The notes under the pieces are model-generated. The model saw only the letters and a list, made by a program, of their open reading frames with translations, was not told the origin of the DNA and searched no databases. From Alphaproteobacteria bacterium (GTDB lineage: Bacteria > Pseudomonadota > Alphaproteobacteria > Bin95): a DNA stretch of 64,000 nt. The stretch spans positions 620,001 through 684,000 of the forward strand of contig JACKII010000001.1 in the NCBI GenBank assembly GCA_020638555.1, given 5' to 3'. This document shows, one piece after another, positions 6,735-15,376 of this stretch; positions within the stretch are counted from its first letter, which is position 1; every line of letters begins with the position of its first letter. Position numbers and translations under genes: made by a program.

Positions 6735-8672
6735 ATGACCGACGAATTGTTCCCGGTCACGCCGGCCGTCGCCCAAAGCGCCCATGTCGACCGCGCCGCC
6801 TATGACGAAATGTACCGCCGCTCGGTCGAGGATCCGGAAGGGTTCTGGGGCGAGCACGGCAAACGTATCGACTGGTTCAAGCCCTATACCAAGGTGAAGG
6901 ACGTCTCCTACGCCAAGGACGACCTGCACATTCGCTGGTTTCACGACGGCACCACCAACGCGGCCTACAACTGCCTGGACCGCCACCTGGAGACCCGCGG
7001 CGACCAGACCGCCATCATCTGGGAAGGCGACGATCCGGCGGAGTCCAAGCACATCACCTATCGCGAACTGCACGAAGAGGTGTGCAAGTTCGCCAATGTG
7101 CTGAAAGCCCAGGGCGCCAAGAAGGGCGACCGCGTCACCATCTATCTGCCGATGATCCCGGAAGCCGCGGTGGCGATCCTTGCCTGCGCCCGCATCGGCG
7201 CCATCCACTCCGTCGTGTTCGGCGGCTTCTCGCCGGAAGCGCTGCACGGCCGGATCGAGGATTGCGATTCCCGCCTGGTCATCACCGCGGACGAGGGGCT
7301 GCGCGGCGGCCGCACCGTGCCGCTGAAGGCCAACACCGACCAGGCGCTCAACCATTGCAGCAAGCCGGTGCGCAGCATCGTCGTCCGCCGCACCGGCAAC
7401 CCCGTCACCATGGTGAGCGGCCGGGACGTCTGGTATCACGACGAAATGGCCAAGGTTTCGGCCGACTGCCCGCCGGAGGAAATGAACGCGGAAGACCCGC
7501 TGTTCATCCTCTACACCTCGGGCTCGACCGGCAAGCCGAAAGGGGTGTTGCACACCACCGGCGGCTATATGGTCTTCACCGCCATGACCCACCACTACAC
7601 CTTCGACTATCGCGAGGGCGAGGTCTATTGGTGCACCGCCGACGTGGGCTGGGTCACGGGCCACAGCTATATCGTCTATGGCCCGCTGGCCAACGGCGCC
7701 ATCTCGCTGATGTTCGAGGGCGTGCCGAACTACCCGACCGTCAGCCGCTTCTGGGAGGTGTGCGACAAGCACCAGGTCGCGATCTTCTACACCGCGCCGA
7801 CGGCGATCCGCGCGCTGATGCGCGACGGCGACGAGCCGGTGAAGCGCACCAGCCGCCAGTCGCTGCGCCTGCTGGGCTCGGTCGGCGAGCCGATCAACCC
7901 GGAAGCCTGGCTCTGGTATCACAAGGTGGTGGGCGACGGCCGCTGCCCCATCGTCGACACCTGGTGGCAGACCGAAACCGGCGGCCATATGATCACGCCG
8001 CTGCCGGGCGCGACCGACCTGAAGCCGGGCTCGGCGACGCTGCCTTTCTTCGGCATCAAGCCGGCGCTGGTCGACGACCAGGGCGCGCTGCTGGACGGCG
8101 CCACCAGCGGCAATCTGGTGATCCTGGACAGCTGGCCGGGCCAGATGCGCACGGTCTATGGCGACCATGACCGCTTCGTCGAGACCTATTTCGCCATGTA
8201 TCCGGGCATGTATTTCTCCGGCGACGGCGCCCATCGCGACGAGGACGGCTATTACTGGATCACCGGCCGCGTCGACGACGTGATCAATGTCAGCGGTCAC
8301 CGCATGGGCACGGCCGAGGTGGAAAGCGCGCTGGTGGCCCACCCGAAAGTGGCGGAAGCCGCCGTGGTCGGCTATCCGCACGACCTGAAGGGCCAGGGCA
8401 TTTACGCTTATGTCACCCTGATCGCCGGCGTGGAACCATCGGACGCGCTGCGGGCGGAACTGGTGCGCTGGGTGCGGACCGAGATCGGCCCGATCGCCTC
8501 GCCGGACCTGATCCAGTGGGCACCGAGCCTGCCCAAGACCCGCTCCGGCAAGATCATGCGCCGCATCCTGCGCAAGATCGCGGAAAACGACTTCGGCAAT
8601 CTGGGCGACACCTCCACCCTGGCCGAGCCGCAGGTGGTCGACGACCTGATCGAGAACCGCCAGAACGAGTAG
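6735..8672 (+). CDS. acs: acetyl-CoA synthetase
   Basis: A 645-residue AMP-forming acetate--CoA ligase that activates acetate via acetyl-AMP, feeding the TCA and glyoxylate cycles. The P-loop-like YTSGSTGKPKGV is present, as are the acetate-pocket segment TAPTAIRALM, WWQTETGG, the hinge GRVDDVINVSGHR and Lys606 in TRSGKIMRRILR, the lysine acetylated to switch the enzyme off. Length and domain order match bacterial Acs. A GGAGGAGG ribosome site precedes the ATG. It is transcribed alone and followed by a GC hairpin and a family A repeat. Confidence 0.97.
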   Translation: MTDELFPVTPAVAQSAHVDRAAYDEMYRRSVEDPEGFWGEHGKRIDWFKPYTKVKDVSYAKDDLHIRWFHDGTTNAAYNCLDRHLETRGDQTAIIWEGDDPAESKHITYRELHEEVCKFANVLKAQGAKKGDRVTIYLPMIPEAAVAILACARIGAIHSVVFGGFSPEALHGRIEDCDSRLVITADEGLRGGRTVPLKANTDQALNHCSKPVRSIVVRRTGNPVTMVSGRDVWYHDEMAKVSADCPPEEMNAEDPLFILYTSGSTGKPKGVLHTTGGYMVFTAMTHHYTFDYREGEVYWCTADVGWVTGHSYIVYGPLANGAISLMFEGVPNYPTVSRFWEVCDKHQVAIFYTAPTAIRALMRDGDEPVKRTSRQSLRLLGSVGEPINPEAWLWYHKVVGDGRCPIVDTWWQTETGGHMITPLPGATDLKPGSATLPFFGIKPALVDDQGALLDGATSGNLVILDSWPGQMRTVYGDHDRFVETYFAMYPGMYFSGDGAHRDEDGYYWITGRVDDVINVSGHRMGTAEVESALVAHPKVAEAAVVGYPHDLKGQGIYAYVTLIAGVEPSDALRAELVRWVRTEIGPIASPDLIQWAPSLPKTRSGKIMRRILRKIAENDFGNLGDTSTLAEPQVVDDLIENRQNE

Positions 8673-8683
8673 GCGCACCGCCC

Positions 8684-8711
8684 GCCGCCCGGTCCCCAGG
8701 GATCGGGCGGC
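8684..8711 (+). terminator. stem-loop after acs
   Basis: An 8-bp perfect stem, GCCGCCCG (8684-8691) with CGGGCGGC (8704-8711), 12 bases after the acs stop. There is no immediate U-run, so termination strength is uncertain; the following family A repeat may help. Confidence 0.5.
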
Positions 8712-8718
8712 TAAAGCG

Positions 8719-8842
8719 GAGCCTTTTCCCGTTGGCTCACCATGCCATCTTCCCTGTCCTGTGAGAAGCTCTCAGGCATGGCCTCCCGCGTCCGCGGGAG
8801 ATGGGGCAGATGAGGGGTTTAACCAGGACCGAAAGCGCTCTA
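8719..8842 (+). repeat. dispersed repeat family A, copy 2
   Basis: Reads GCCTTTTCCCGTTGGCTCACC to AACCAGGACCGAAAGCGCTCTA. Its last three bases, CTA (8840-8842), are the complement of the recQ TAG stop, so read from recQ the element is TAG followed by AGCGCTTTCGGTCCTGGTT. Confidence 0.85.
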
Positions 8843-10696
8843 TTGCGCCAGCGCTTCCAGGAAGGCCGAGCCGAATTCCTGGCCCTTGCGCGCGCCGACG
8901 CCGTACAGCGCCCCCAGCTCCGCCAGCGTGCGCGGCCGGGCCAGCGCCATTTCCCTGAGGGTGCGATTCGAGAAGATCACATAGGGTGGCACGCCGCGCC
9001 GGGCGGCCATCTGCGCCCGCAGCTTGCGCAGGCGCTCATAGGTCTCGGCCGCTTCGCCGGTCAGGTCGGCCTCGTCGCCCGCCGCCGCCGCCCGTCGCAG
9101 CCTGGCCGTGGTCGCGGCCTTCGGGTCGCGCACCAGTTGCACCTTGCGCTCGCCCTTCAGCACCGCGCGGGCATGCTCGCCCGGGATCAGGCCGCCATGG
9201 CCCTCGAAATCGCTGCGGATCACGTCGGCGGCCATCAACTGCCGGGCGATGGTCCGCCATTCGGCCTTGGAGTGCTCCTGGCCGACGCCGAAGGTCGGCA
9301 GCCGGTCGTGGCCGAGCTTGACGATGCGCTCGCCGCTCTCGCCGCGTAGGATGGCGATCAGGTGCTCGGCGCCGAAGCGCTGGCCGGTGCGCACCATGGC
9401 GGAGAGGAATTTCTGCGCCGCAATGGTGCCGTCCTCCTTCGCCGCCGGGGTCAGGCAGCGGTCGCAATTGCCGCACGGCTCGTGCCGGCTTTCGCCGAAA
9501 TAGGCCAGCAGCGCCTGGCGGCGGCAATCCCCGGTCTCGGCCAGCGCCAGCAACTGGTTCAGGCGCATGTGTTCGATGCGCTTCTGCTCCGGCGCCTTCT
9601 CCGAACTTTCGATCAGATCGCGGCGCAGCTTGATGTCGTCGGCGCCGAACAGCATCAGCGCCTCCGCCGGGTCGCCATCGCGGCCGGCGCGGCCGATTTC
9701 CTGGTAATAGCTTTCGATCGAACTGGGCAGGTCGTGGTGGCAGACAAAGCGAATGTCCGGCTTGTCGACGCCCATGCCGAAGGCGATGGTGGCGCACATG
9801 ACCAGGCCGTCCTCGGCGATGAACCGGTCCTGGATCGCGTCGCGCTGCTCAGCCGGCAAGCCCGCATGATAGGCGAGCGCCGGAATGCCGTCGGCCTGCA
9901 ACGCCGCCGCCACATCCTCCACCCGCTTGCGGCTGCGGCAGTAGACGATGCCGGCCGCCCCCTTGTGCCGTTGCACGAAGGCCTTCACCTGCGCCTTGAC
10001 GCCGGTCTTGGGCTGGATGGCGAGGCGGATGTTCGGCCGGTCGAAGCCGGAGACGAACACCCGCGCCTCCTGGCCCGGAAACAGCTTGTCCAGGATATCG
10101 CGCTGGGTCGCGGCGTCGGCGGTGGCGGTCAGCGCCATGCGCGGCACGTCAGGCAGGTGCTCGGCCAGGGTCGAGAGGCGCAGATAGTCCGGGCGGAAAT
10201 CGTGGCCCCACTGGCTGACGCAATGGGCCTCGTCGATGGCGATGCGGCCGGGGCGCAGATTGCGCAGCCGGCCCAGCATGTCGTCGGAGAGCAGCCGCTC
10301 CGGCGAGACATAGAGCACCCGCAACTCGCCATTGTGCAGCGCCGCCAGGACGCGGCGATTGTCCTCCGGGCTGTTGGCGGAGTTGACCGTGCCGGCCGGC
10401 ACGCCCGCCGCGGTCAGGTTCGCCACCTGGTCGCGCATCAGCGCGATCAGCGGCGAGACCACCACCGAAAGGTCGTCCCGCACCAGGGCCGGAAGCTGGT
10501 AGCAGAGCGACTTGCCGCCGCCGGTCGGCATGATCGCCAGCACCGGCTCGCCCGCCAGCGCCGCCGCGATCACCGGCGCCTGGCCGGGGCGGAAATCGCT
10601 GTAACCCCACACATCGTGCAGCACCGCACGCGGATCGGGCTCGCTGCGAGGCATGGAGTCGAGACTTTCGGGTGCGAACAGGTCGCCGTCGGGCAT
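8840..10696 (-). CDS. recQ: ATP-dependent DNA helicase RecQ
   Basis: A 618-residue 3'-5' DNA helicase of recombination and fork repair. Walker A TGGGKS (58-63), DEAH (155-158) with SQWGHDFRPDY, motif IV-VI segments including YYQEIGRAGRDG, the RQC zinc knuckle (CRRQALLAYF...CGNCDRC) and a C-terminal HRDC domain (from about residue 535, ending LGALYGVGARKGQEFG) are all present. The start at 10696 is a best guess; in-frame ATGs at 10738 and 10654 are alternatives and none has a strong ribosome site. Its stop codon is formed by the end of a family A repeat. Confidence 0.95.
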   Translation of the reverse strand: MPDGDLFAPESLDSMPRSEPDPRAVLHDVWGYSDFRPGQAPVIAAALAGEPVLAIMPTGGGKSLCYQLPALVRDDLSVVVSPLIALMRDQVANLTAAGVPAGTVNSANSPEDNRRVLAALHNGELRVLYVSPERLLSDDMLGRLRNLRPGRIAIDEAHCVSQWGHDFRPDYLRLSTLAEHLPDVPRMALTATADAATQRDILDKLFPGQEARVFVSGFDRPNIRLAIQPKTGVKAQVKAFVQRHKGAAGIVYCRSRKRVEDVAAALQADGIPALAYHAGLPAEQRDAIQDRFIAEDGLVMCATIAFGMGVDKPDIRFVCHHDLPSSIESYYQEIGRAGRDGDPAEALMLFGADDIKLRRDLIESSEKAPEQKRIEHMRLNQLLALAETGDCRRQALLAYFGESRHEPCGNCDRCLTPAAKEDGTIAAQKFLSAMVRTGQRFGAEHLIAILRGESGERIVKLGHDRLPTFGVGQEHSKAEWRTIARQLMAADVIRSDFEGHGGLIPGEHARAVLKGERKVQLVRDPKAATTARLRRAAAAGDEADLTGEAAETYERLRKLRAQMAARRGVPPYVIFSNRTLREMALARPRTLAELGALYGVGARKGQEFGSAFLEALAQ

Positions 10697-10881
10697 GGAA
10701 GCGGACCACGGCTTGGGCAGGATGAGCCCTCGCATCCGACCGGGATTCGCTGAGTGCCGCAAGGGCGGATTCCGCCGCACGCGGTTGCCGTGGGGACGAT
10801 TGCCTCTCGACCGGCGGGCGGGGCGGAGGCAATCTCTCCCGCTTGTTCGGGCGCCCCCTATCCGGGTTTCCCAGCCACGCC

Positions 10882-12114
10882 ATGCCGAGAGACCCGTCCG
10901 TGACCCCGTCCAAACCGCCCGCCTATGCCTGGCTGATGACCGCCGTCTGCTTCTGGATGGCCCTGCTGGCCTGGGGCACGGTGTTTTATGGCAACACGGT
11001 CTATCTGCCGGCGCTGAAGGCCGCCCATGGCTGGAGCACCGGCCTGATCGCCAACGCTATGACCCTGTTTTTCTGGCTGGCGATCCCGGTGACGCTGCTG
11101 TTCGGCTGGATTGCGGACACGGTCGGCACCCGGCTGGCAGTCGCCTATGGCGGCCTGGCGGTCGGCGGCGGCGTCGCGGCCATGGGCTGGCTGACCGAGC
11201 CCTGGCAGCTTTACGCCGCCTATGCGCTGCTCGCCACTGGCTATCCGTTGCTGGCGACGCCGGCGATCAGCGCCTCGCTGGTGCCCTGGTTCGGCGCCCG
11301 GCTCGGCCTGCCGCTGGCGCTGGCGCTCACCGGCTCCAGCGTTGGCGGGGCGGTGAGCGTGCCCTTGATGGTGCAGGCCAGCACCGATTACGGCTTCCGC
11401 GCCACCGTGAGCGTGATCGGCGGGCTGGTGGCCGTGACCATGGTGCCGCTGGCGCTGCTGGCATTGCGCCGGCCGGCGGGGGCCGACCGGCCAGCCGCCC
11501 ACCGTGCCGAGACCAGTTTCACGCTCGGCGATGCGTTGCGGACGCCGCGCTTCTGGCGGATCGCGCTGGCGGGTGGCCTGGGGTATGCGAGCCAGGTCGG
11601 CTATCTGTCCCACCAGCTCGCCTATCTGGGCGAGAGTCTGAGTGCGGCGGAGGCCTCCTACGCCATCAGCGTCGGCGTTCTGTCGGGTGCGGTGGGCCGG
11701 TTGGTGACCGGGTGGCTCAGCACGAGGATGCCGCTCGCCTGGCTGGCCGCCGCGACCTATCTGACCCAGGCCGTCGGCATCGCCATCGTGTTGCGGGCGG
11801 ATGGGTTGCCGGCGATCTATCTTGGCTCCGCGGTGGCGGGGTTCGTGATCGGCAATATCGTCATGCTGCCGCCGCTGCTGTTGCGCGACGCGTTCGGTCC
11901 GGCCGCCTATGGCCGGGTCTACGGCTTTGCCAATATCGCGCTTTACACCGGCGCGGGCGTGGGGCCGGGGCTGGCCGGCTGGCTGCGCGACGGCACCGGC
12001 TCCTATGGCGGTGCGCTGATGACGTTTGTTGCCTTCCACATGGTGGCCGCTGTTATGCTGCTGTTCCCCGGCATCCGGCCGCCCCGCAACCAGACCGAAA
12101 AACCCAGACCGTAA
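10882..12114 (+). CDS. MFS transporter
   Basis: A 410-residue major-facilitator protein with 12 predicted membrane segments. After a short cytoplasmic start comes helix 1 (about 14-35), with a GWIADTVGTR loop 2-3 motif matching the family's GxLaDrxGrr pattern. The second half (from about residue 215) is of equal size. It resembles oxalate/formate antiporter-like and monocarboxylate MFS proteins (ALTGSSVGGAVSVPL), and the substrate is unknown. The gene is followed after 18 bp by a methyltransferase gene in the same direction, suggesting an operon, and diverges from recQ. Confidence 0.85.
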   Translation: MPRDPSVTPSKPPAYAWLMTAVCFWMALLAWGTVFYGNTVYLPALKAAHGWSTGLIANAMTLFFWLAIPVTLLFGWIADTVGTRLAVAYGGLAVGGGVAAMGWLTEPWQLYAAYALLATGYPLLATPAISASLVPWFGARLGLPLALALTGSSVGGAVSVPLMVQASTDYGFRATVSVIGGLVAVTMVPLALLALRRPAGADRPAAHRAETSFTLGDALRTPRFWRIALAGGLGYASQVGYLSHQLAYLGESLSAAEASYAISVGVLSGAVGRLVTGWLSTRMPLAWLAAATYLTQAVGIAIVLRADGLPAIYLGSAVAGFVIGNIVMLPPLLLRDAFGPAAYGRVYGFANIALYTGAGVGPGLAGWLRDGTGSYGGALMTFVAFHMVAAVMLLFPGIRPPRNQTEKPRP

Positions 12115-12132
12115 CGAGGAACCGCCAGTCCC

Positions 12133-13149
12133 ATGAGCCAAGCCGCCAATCCCCGCCCCACCACCGTCCGCCTGCAACACATGGTCCGCGCCTATCGCGA
12201 GGCCGCGGCCCTGATGGCCGCCGTCGAACTGGGCCTGTTCACCAAGATCGCCGAAGGCCACGACACCGAGGCCGATCTCAGCCGGGCCATGGGTGTGACG
12301 CCGCTGCACGGCGAGCGCATCATCGTCGCCTGCGTCGGCCTGGGTCTGGTGGAGCGGGACGGCGACAGGCTCCGCAACGCGCCCGACGTGGACCGGTTTC
12401 TGGTGCAGGGCCAGCCGCACTATGCCGGCGAATGGATGCTGTTCACCAAGCCGGACTGGGACCAGTGGGGCCGCCTGTCGGAGATCCTGAAGAACCAGAC
12501 CCCGCCGCGCGCCGACAATGTGAAGGTGTCGGAATTCACGGTGGAGGATGCGCGGCGCTATCACCGCGCCACCTATTCCATCGGCCGCGGCGCCGGCCGG
12601 CTGTTCCTGCGCCAGGTGGACCTGACCGGCAAAAAGCACATGATCGACATCGGCGGCGGCTCCGGCGCTTATTGCATCGAGGCGGCGAAGCAATACCCGG
12701 GCCTGCGCGCCTCGGTGCTGGACCTGGGGTCGGTCGCCGTGGTGGCGCGGGAGTTCATCGCCGAAAACGGCGTTTCCGACCGGGTGGAGGCGCTGGCCTG
12801 CGACTTCAACAAGGACCCGTTCCCGGCGGGCGCCGACGTGGCGGTCATGGCCTCGAACCTGCCCATGTACGGGCGCGAGGAAATCGCCGCCGTGGTGAAA
12901 AAGGCGTTCGACGCGCTCGCCCCCGGCGGCGAGATGCATCTGGTGGGCGAGGCGCTGGACGCCGACCGCTCCGGCCCGGCGGACGCCGCGCTGTGGGGCC
13001 TGTCGGAGGCCATCGTCAACGGCACCGGCCTCGCGCACTCGACCGCGGACGTGGAGGGCTATTTCGCCGCCGCCGGCTTCCAGGACGTGCACACCGTACC
13101 CTTTGTCGAGGGCGTGCTGCAACGCACGGTCGGCCGCAAGCCCGGCTGA
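12133..13149 (+). CDS. O-methyltransferase-like SAM-dependent methyltransferase
   Basis: A 338-residue protein with the architecture of hydroxyindole or acetylserotonin O-methyltransferases. An N-terminal winged-helix dimerisation domain (about 15-95) is followed by a Rossmann methyltransferase domain with SAM motif DIGGGSG (172-178) and an acidic residue at the end of the next strand (SVLDLGSV). The post-motif III region, ALAPGGEMHLVGEAL, is typical. A bacterial small-molecule substrate is likely but unidentified. It lies 18 bp downstream of the MFS gene, so the transporter may move the substrate or product. Confidence 0.8.
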   Translation: MSQAANPRPTTVRLQHMVRAYREAAALMAAVELGLFTKIAEGHDTEADLSRAMGVTPLHGERIIVACVGLGLVERDGDRLRNAPDVDRFLVQGQPHYAGEWMLFTKPDWDQWGRLSEILKNQTPPRADNVKVSEFTVEDARRYHRATYSIGRGAGRLFLRQVDLTGKKHMIDIGGGSGAYCIEAAKQYPGLRASVLDLGSVAVVAREFIAENGVSDRVEALACDFNKDPFPAGADVAVMASNLPMYGREEIAAVVKKAFDALAPGGEMHLVGEALDADRSGPADAALWGLSEAIVNGTGLAHSTADVEGYFAAAGFQDVHTVPFVEGVLQRTVGRKPG

Positions 13150-13180
13150 GATCGGGGCGCCGCTCCCGGCTGCGGGCGGT

Positions 13181-13320
13181 GATCGAAGGATGAGACCGGC
13201 CCCGGATGCCCGCTCCGCGAGTTCCGGAGTACAGGGGCCGCAATAGACTTTTCATCGGCAAGATGTTCCCCGGACGGTGCGGAGCGCCGATCCGGGGCCG
13301 CTCGCTCTCGCGAACGCCGC
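13181..13320 (+). repeat. dispersed repeat family B, copy 2 (arms swapped)
   Basis: Contains GATCGAAGGATGAGACCGG followed by a CCCCGGATG hairpin arm, then TTCCCCGGACGGTGCGGAGC, CGATCCGGGGCCG and CTCTCGCGAACG. It lies between convergent genes. Confidence 0.8.
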
Positions 13321-13356
13321 CGCCGCCGGTTTTCGCGCGCCCGCGCGCGGCTTCGC

Positions 13357-14526
13357 CTATGCCGCCACCCGGTAGCGCGCGACGAAATCCGCATCGATCG
13401 TCACGCCCAGGCCCGGCCGGTCCGGGATGGCCAGATGGCCGTCCACCACCGGGAAGTCTTCCACCACCAACTCGTGCAGCATCGGGTTGGCGCCCAGCGA
13501 GTATTCGACGATGAAGCCGCTGGTCGCCGCCGCCAGCACGTGCAGGCCGCTGGCAAAGCAGAGCGCGCCACCCCAGAGATGCGGCGCGAAGCGGATCTGG
13601 TAGGCGGCGGCAATCGCCTCGATCCGAACCGCTTCGGTGATGCCGCCCGCAATCGAGAGATCGGGCTGGAAGATGTCGGCGGCGCGCAACTCCGCCAGGT
13701 CGCGGAAGGCGAAGCGGGTGAACTCGCTTTCGCCGCAAGAGATCGGAATGTCGGTGGCGGCCCGCACCTCCGCCTGGCCGCGTTTGTCGTCGGCGGTGAC
13801 GGGCTCTTCCAGCCAGTCGATGTTGCACTCGGCGACGGCGCGGCAGAACCGCTTGGCCTCGGCGACGGTGAAGGTGCCGTGGGCGTCGCACATGAGGGCG
13901 ATGTCCGGCCCCAGATAGTCGCGCGCGGCATGCACCCGCTCGATGGAGTGGGCCAGCGTGCCGTCGCCGGAGCCGACGCGCATCTTCACCGCCCGGAAAT
14001 TGCCGCGGTCGATATAGGATTTCAGCTCCGCCCCCACCTCGGCCGTGGGTTTCCAGCCGCCGGAGGCATAGGCCGGCATCGTCTCGTGCCGCTTGCCGCC
14101 CAGCAACTGGTGCACCGGCGCGTTCAGGCTCTTGCCGAGAATATCCCAGAGGGCCATGTCCACGCCGCTGATCGCGCTCACCACATGGCCGCGCCGGCCC
14201 AGCACCGGAAAGACATGGCCGCGGGCGATGGCGTAGTGAGCGCGGCTGCCATTGTACATCACGTCCCAGAGCCGCGAGATCTGCCGCGGGTCCTGGCCGA
14301 TCAGCAGCGGCGCCAGTTCCTTCTCGACGATGGTGACCAGCCCGGCATTGGTGCCAGCGGAGCCGACCGCGGCCTTGGCCTCGCCATAGCCGGTGATGCC
14401 GGCATCGGTCTCGACCTCCACCAGCGTCGCGTCGAACGAGCGGGTCCGGCCGAAATCGGACGTGTGCTGCTGCGCCTCCGGAATCGGCACGGAAAGCCAG
14501 TGGGCGCGGATGGCGGTGATTTTCAT
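13357..14526 (-). CDS. mandelate racemase/muconate lactonizing enzyme family protein
   Basis: A 389-residue enolase-superfamily enzyme that abstracts the alpha-proton of a carboxylate. The N-terminal capping domain (1-125) is followed by the barrel with Lys181 (RAVKMRVG), metal ligands Asp214 (CDAHGTF), Glu240 (DWLEEPV) and Glu266 (CGESEF), and a C-terminal APHLWGG with His316, the position of the mandelate-racemase-type general base. It is probably a sugar-acid dehydratase, specificity unknown. The start at 14526 begins the family match; a 12-codon longer frame is less likely. A second family member lies at 59816-60898. Confidence 0.87.
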   Translation of the reverse strand: MKITAIRAHWLSVPIPEAQQHTSDFGRTRSFDATLVEVETDAGITGYGEAKAAVGSAGTNAGLVTIVEKELAPLLIGQDPRQISRLWDVMYNGSRAHYAIARGHVFPVLGRRGHVVSAISGVDMALWDILGKSLNAPVHQLLGGKRHETMPAYASGGWKPTAEVGAELKSYIDRGNFRAVKMRVGSGDGTLAHSIERVHAARDYLGPDIALMCDAHGTFTVAEAKRFCRAVAECNIDWLEEPVTADDKRGQAEVRAATDIPISCGESEFTRFAFRDLAELRAADIFQPDLSIAGGITEAVRIEAIAAAYQIRFAPHLWGGALCFASGLHVLAAATSGFIVEYSLGANPMLHELVVEDFPVVDGHLAIPDRPGLGVTIDADFVARYRVAA

Positions 14527-14645
14527 GGGGCCGGTGTCCTGCCGGGGAAAGGAAAGGGTCAAGCTTCCCTTCCCCCGGCCCGGCGGTCAAGCGCACCCGG
14601 TGCCGGCGTGGGATGGCCGGCGCCGCGGAGCCGCCCGACCGGTCC

Positions 14646-15134
14646 TCACCCCTTGCCGATGGGGATGCGGGTGGATTTCGGCGCGGCCTCGGGCGGTTTC
14701 GGGATCGTCACCGTCAGGACGCCGTCCTTGAAGCTGGCCTTGACGCTGTCCGGGTCGGCCTTGAAGGCCAGCGGGATCGAGCGTTCGAAGCTGCCATAGG
14801 AGCGTTCGACAAGGCGGTAGTGCTTTTCCTTGTCCTCCTTGGTCTCCTCGGCCTTTTTCTCGCCCTTGATGGTCAGGATGTTGTCGACCAGCGAGAGGTG
14901 CATGTCGTCCTCGCTGACGCCGGGCAGTTCGGCGGTGACGGTCATTTCCCCGTCGGTTTCGGCGACATCGACGGTCGGGGCGAGGAAGCCACCACCCGGG
15001 GCGCTCCCCGGGGCACTCCAGGTGGCGGGCAGGCCGCGGCCGAACTGTTCGAACAGGCGGTTCATTTCCTGCTGCAACGAGCGAAACGGGTCCTTGTCGG
15101 ACGATGGGCCCCAAAGCGAAGGAAGCAAACTCAC
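14646..15134 (-). CDS. Hsp20/alpha-crystallin family small heat-shock protein
   Basis: A 162-residue ATP-independent holdase chaperone. The alpha-crystallin domain spans about 48-150, with AELPGVSEDD, the GEKK strand and a FKDGVLTVTIPK C-terminal block. The IPI motif near the end is the I-x-I tail that docks neighbouring subunits. Translation most likely starts at GTG 15134, preceded by GAGGAGG at 8 bases and beginning SLLPSLWG, the usual sHsp N-terminus; the longer frame upstream is non-coding. The upstream region has a possible FNR/CRP-type inverted repeat. Confidence 0.93.
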   Translation of the reverse strand: MSLLPSLWGPSSDKDPFRSLQQEMNRLFEQFGRGLPATWSAPGSAPGGGFLAPTVDVAETDGEMTVTAELPGVSEDDMHLSLVDNILTIKGEKKAEETKEDKEKHYRLVERSYGSFERSIPLAFKADPDSVKASFKDGVLTVTIPKPPEAAPKSTRIPIGKG

Positions 15135-15237
15135 GGCGGGTCCTCCTCTTGCGTGGACAATGCCTCGTGTGTGCGCAGCCGCCCGGCGAAACCGCGGGCG
15201 ACGGCAATGATTTGGGCAGGGGTGCCGGTCGGAGCAA

Positions 15238-15251
15238 TTGACCTGAGTCAA
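15238..15251. promoter_or_regulatory. possible FNR/FixK-type binding site upstream of hsp20
   Basis: TTGACCTGAGTCAA has 5-bp inverted arms (TTGAC/GTCAA) separated by four bases, one base per arm away from the consensus TTGAT-N4-ATCAA of FNR/CRP-family oxygen regulators. It sits 104-117 bases upstream of the hsp20 GTG start. No clear -10 was found, but CAAATCAT about 30 bases downstream could serve. Confidence 0.45.
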
Positions 15252-15376
15252 AATTCGACGGGTTTTAATTAAACGCAGACACAAGATAGTATGATGCGCG
15301 GAATTTACTGTTTTGAAAATGCCCATGGCCATGTTGGTTCATGGGATTGTTTGCCAAAAAGGCTGGCATTGCTTGC

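Noticed and set aside
5220..8678. A 1152-codon open frame on the minus strand
   Set aside because: Opposite acs and overlapping two real genes in another frame; no domain or ribosome site.
15340..15376. Possible terminator for hsp20 or ribokinase
   Set aside because: Only a 5-bp TGCCA/TGGCA stem, and the position is upstream of ribokinase's end in the wrong orientation for hsp20.
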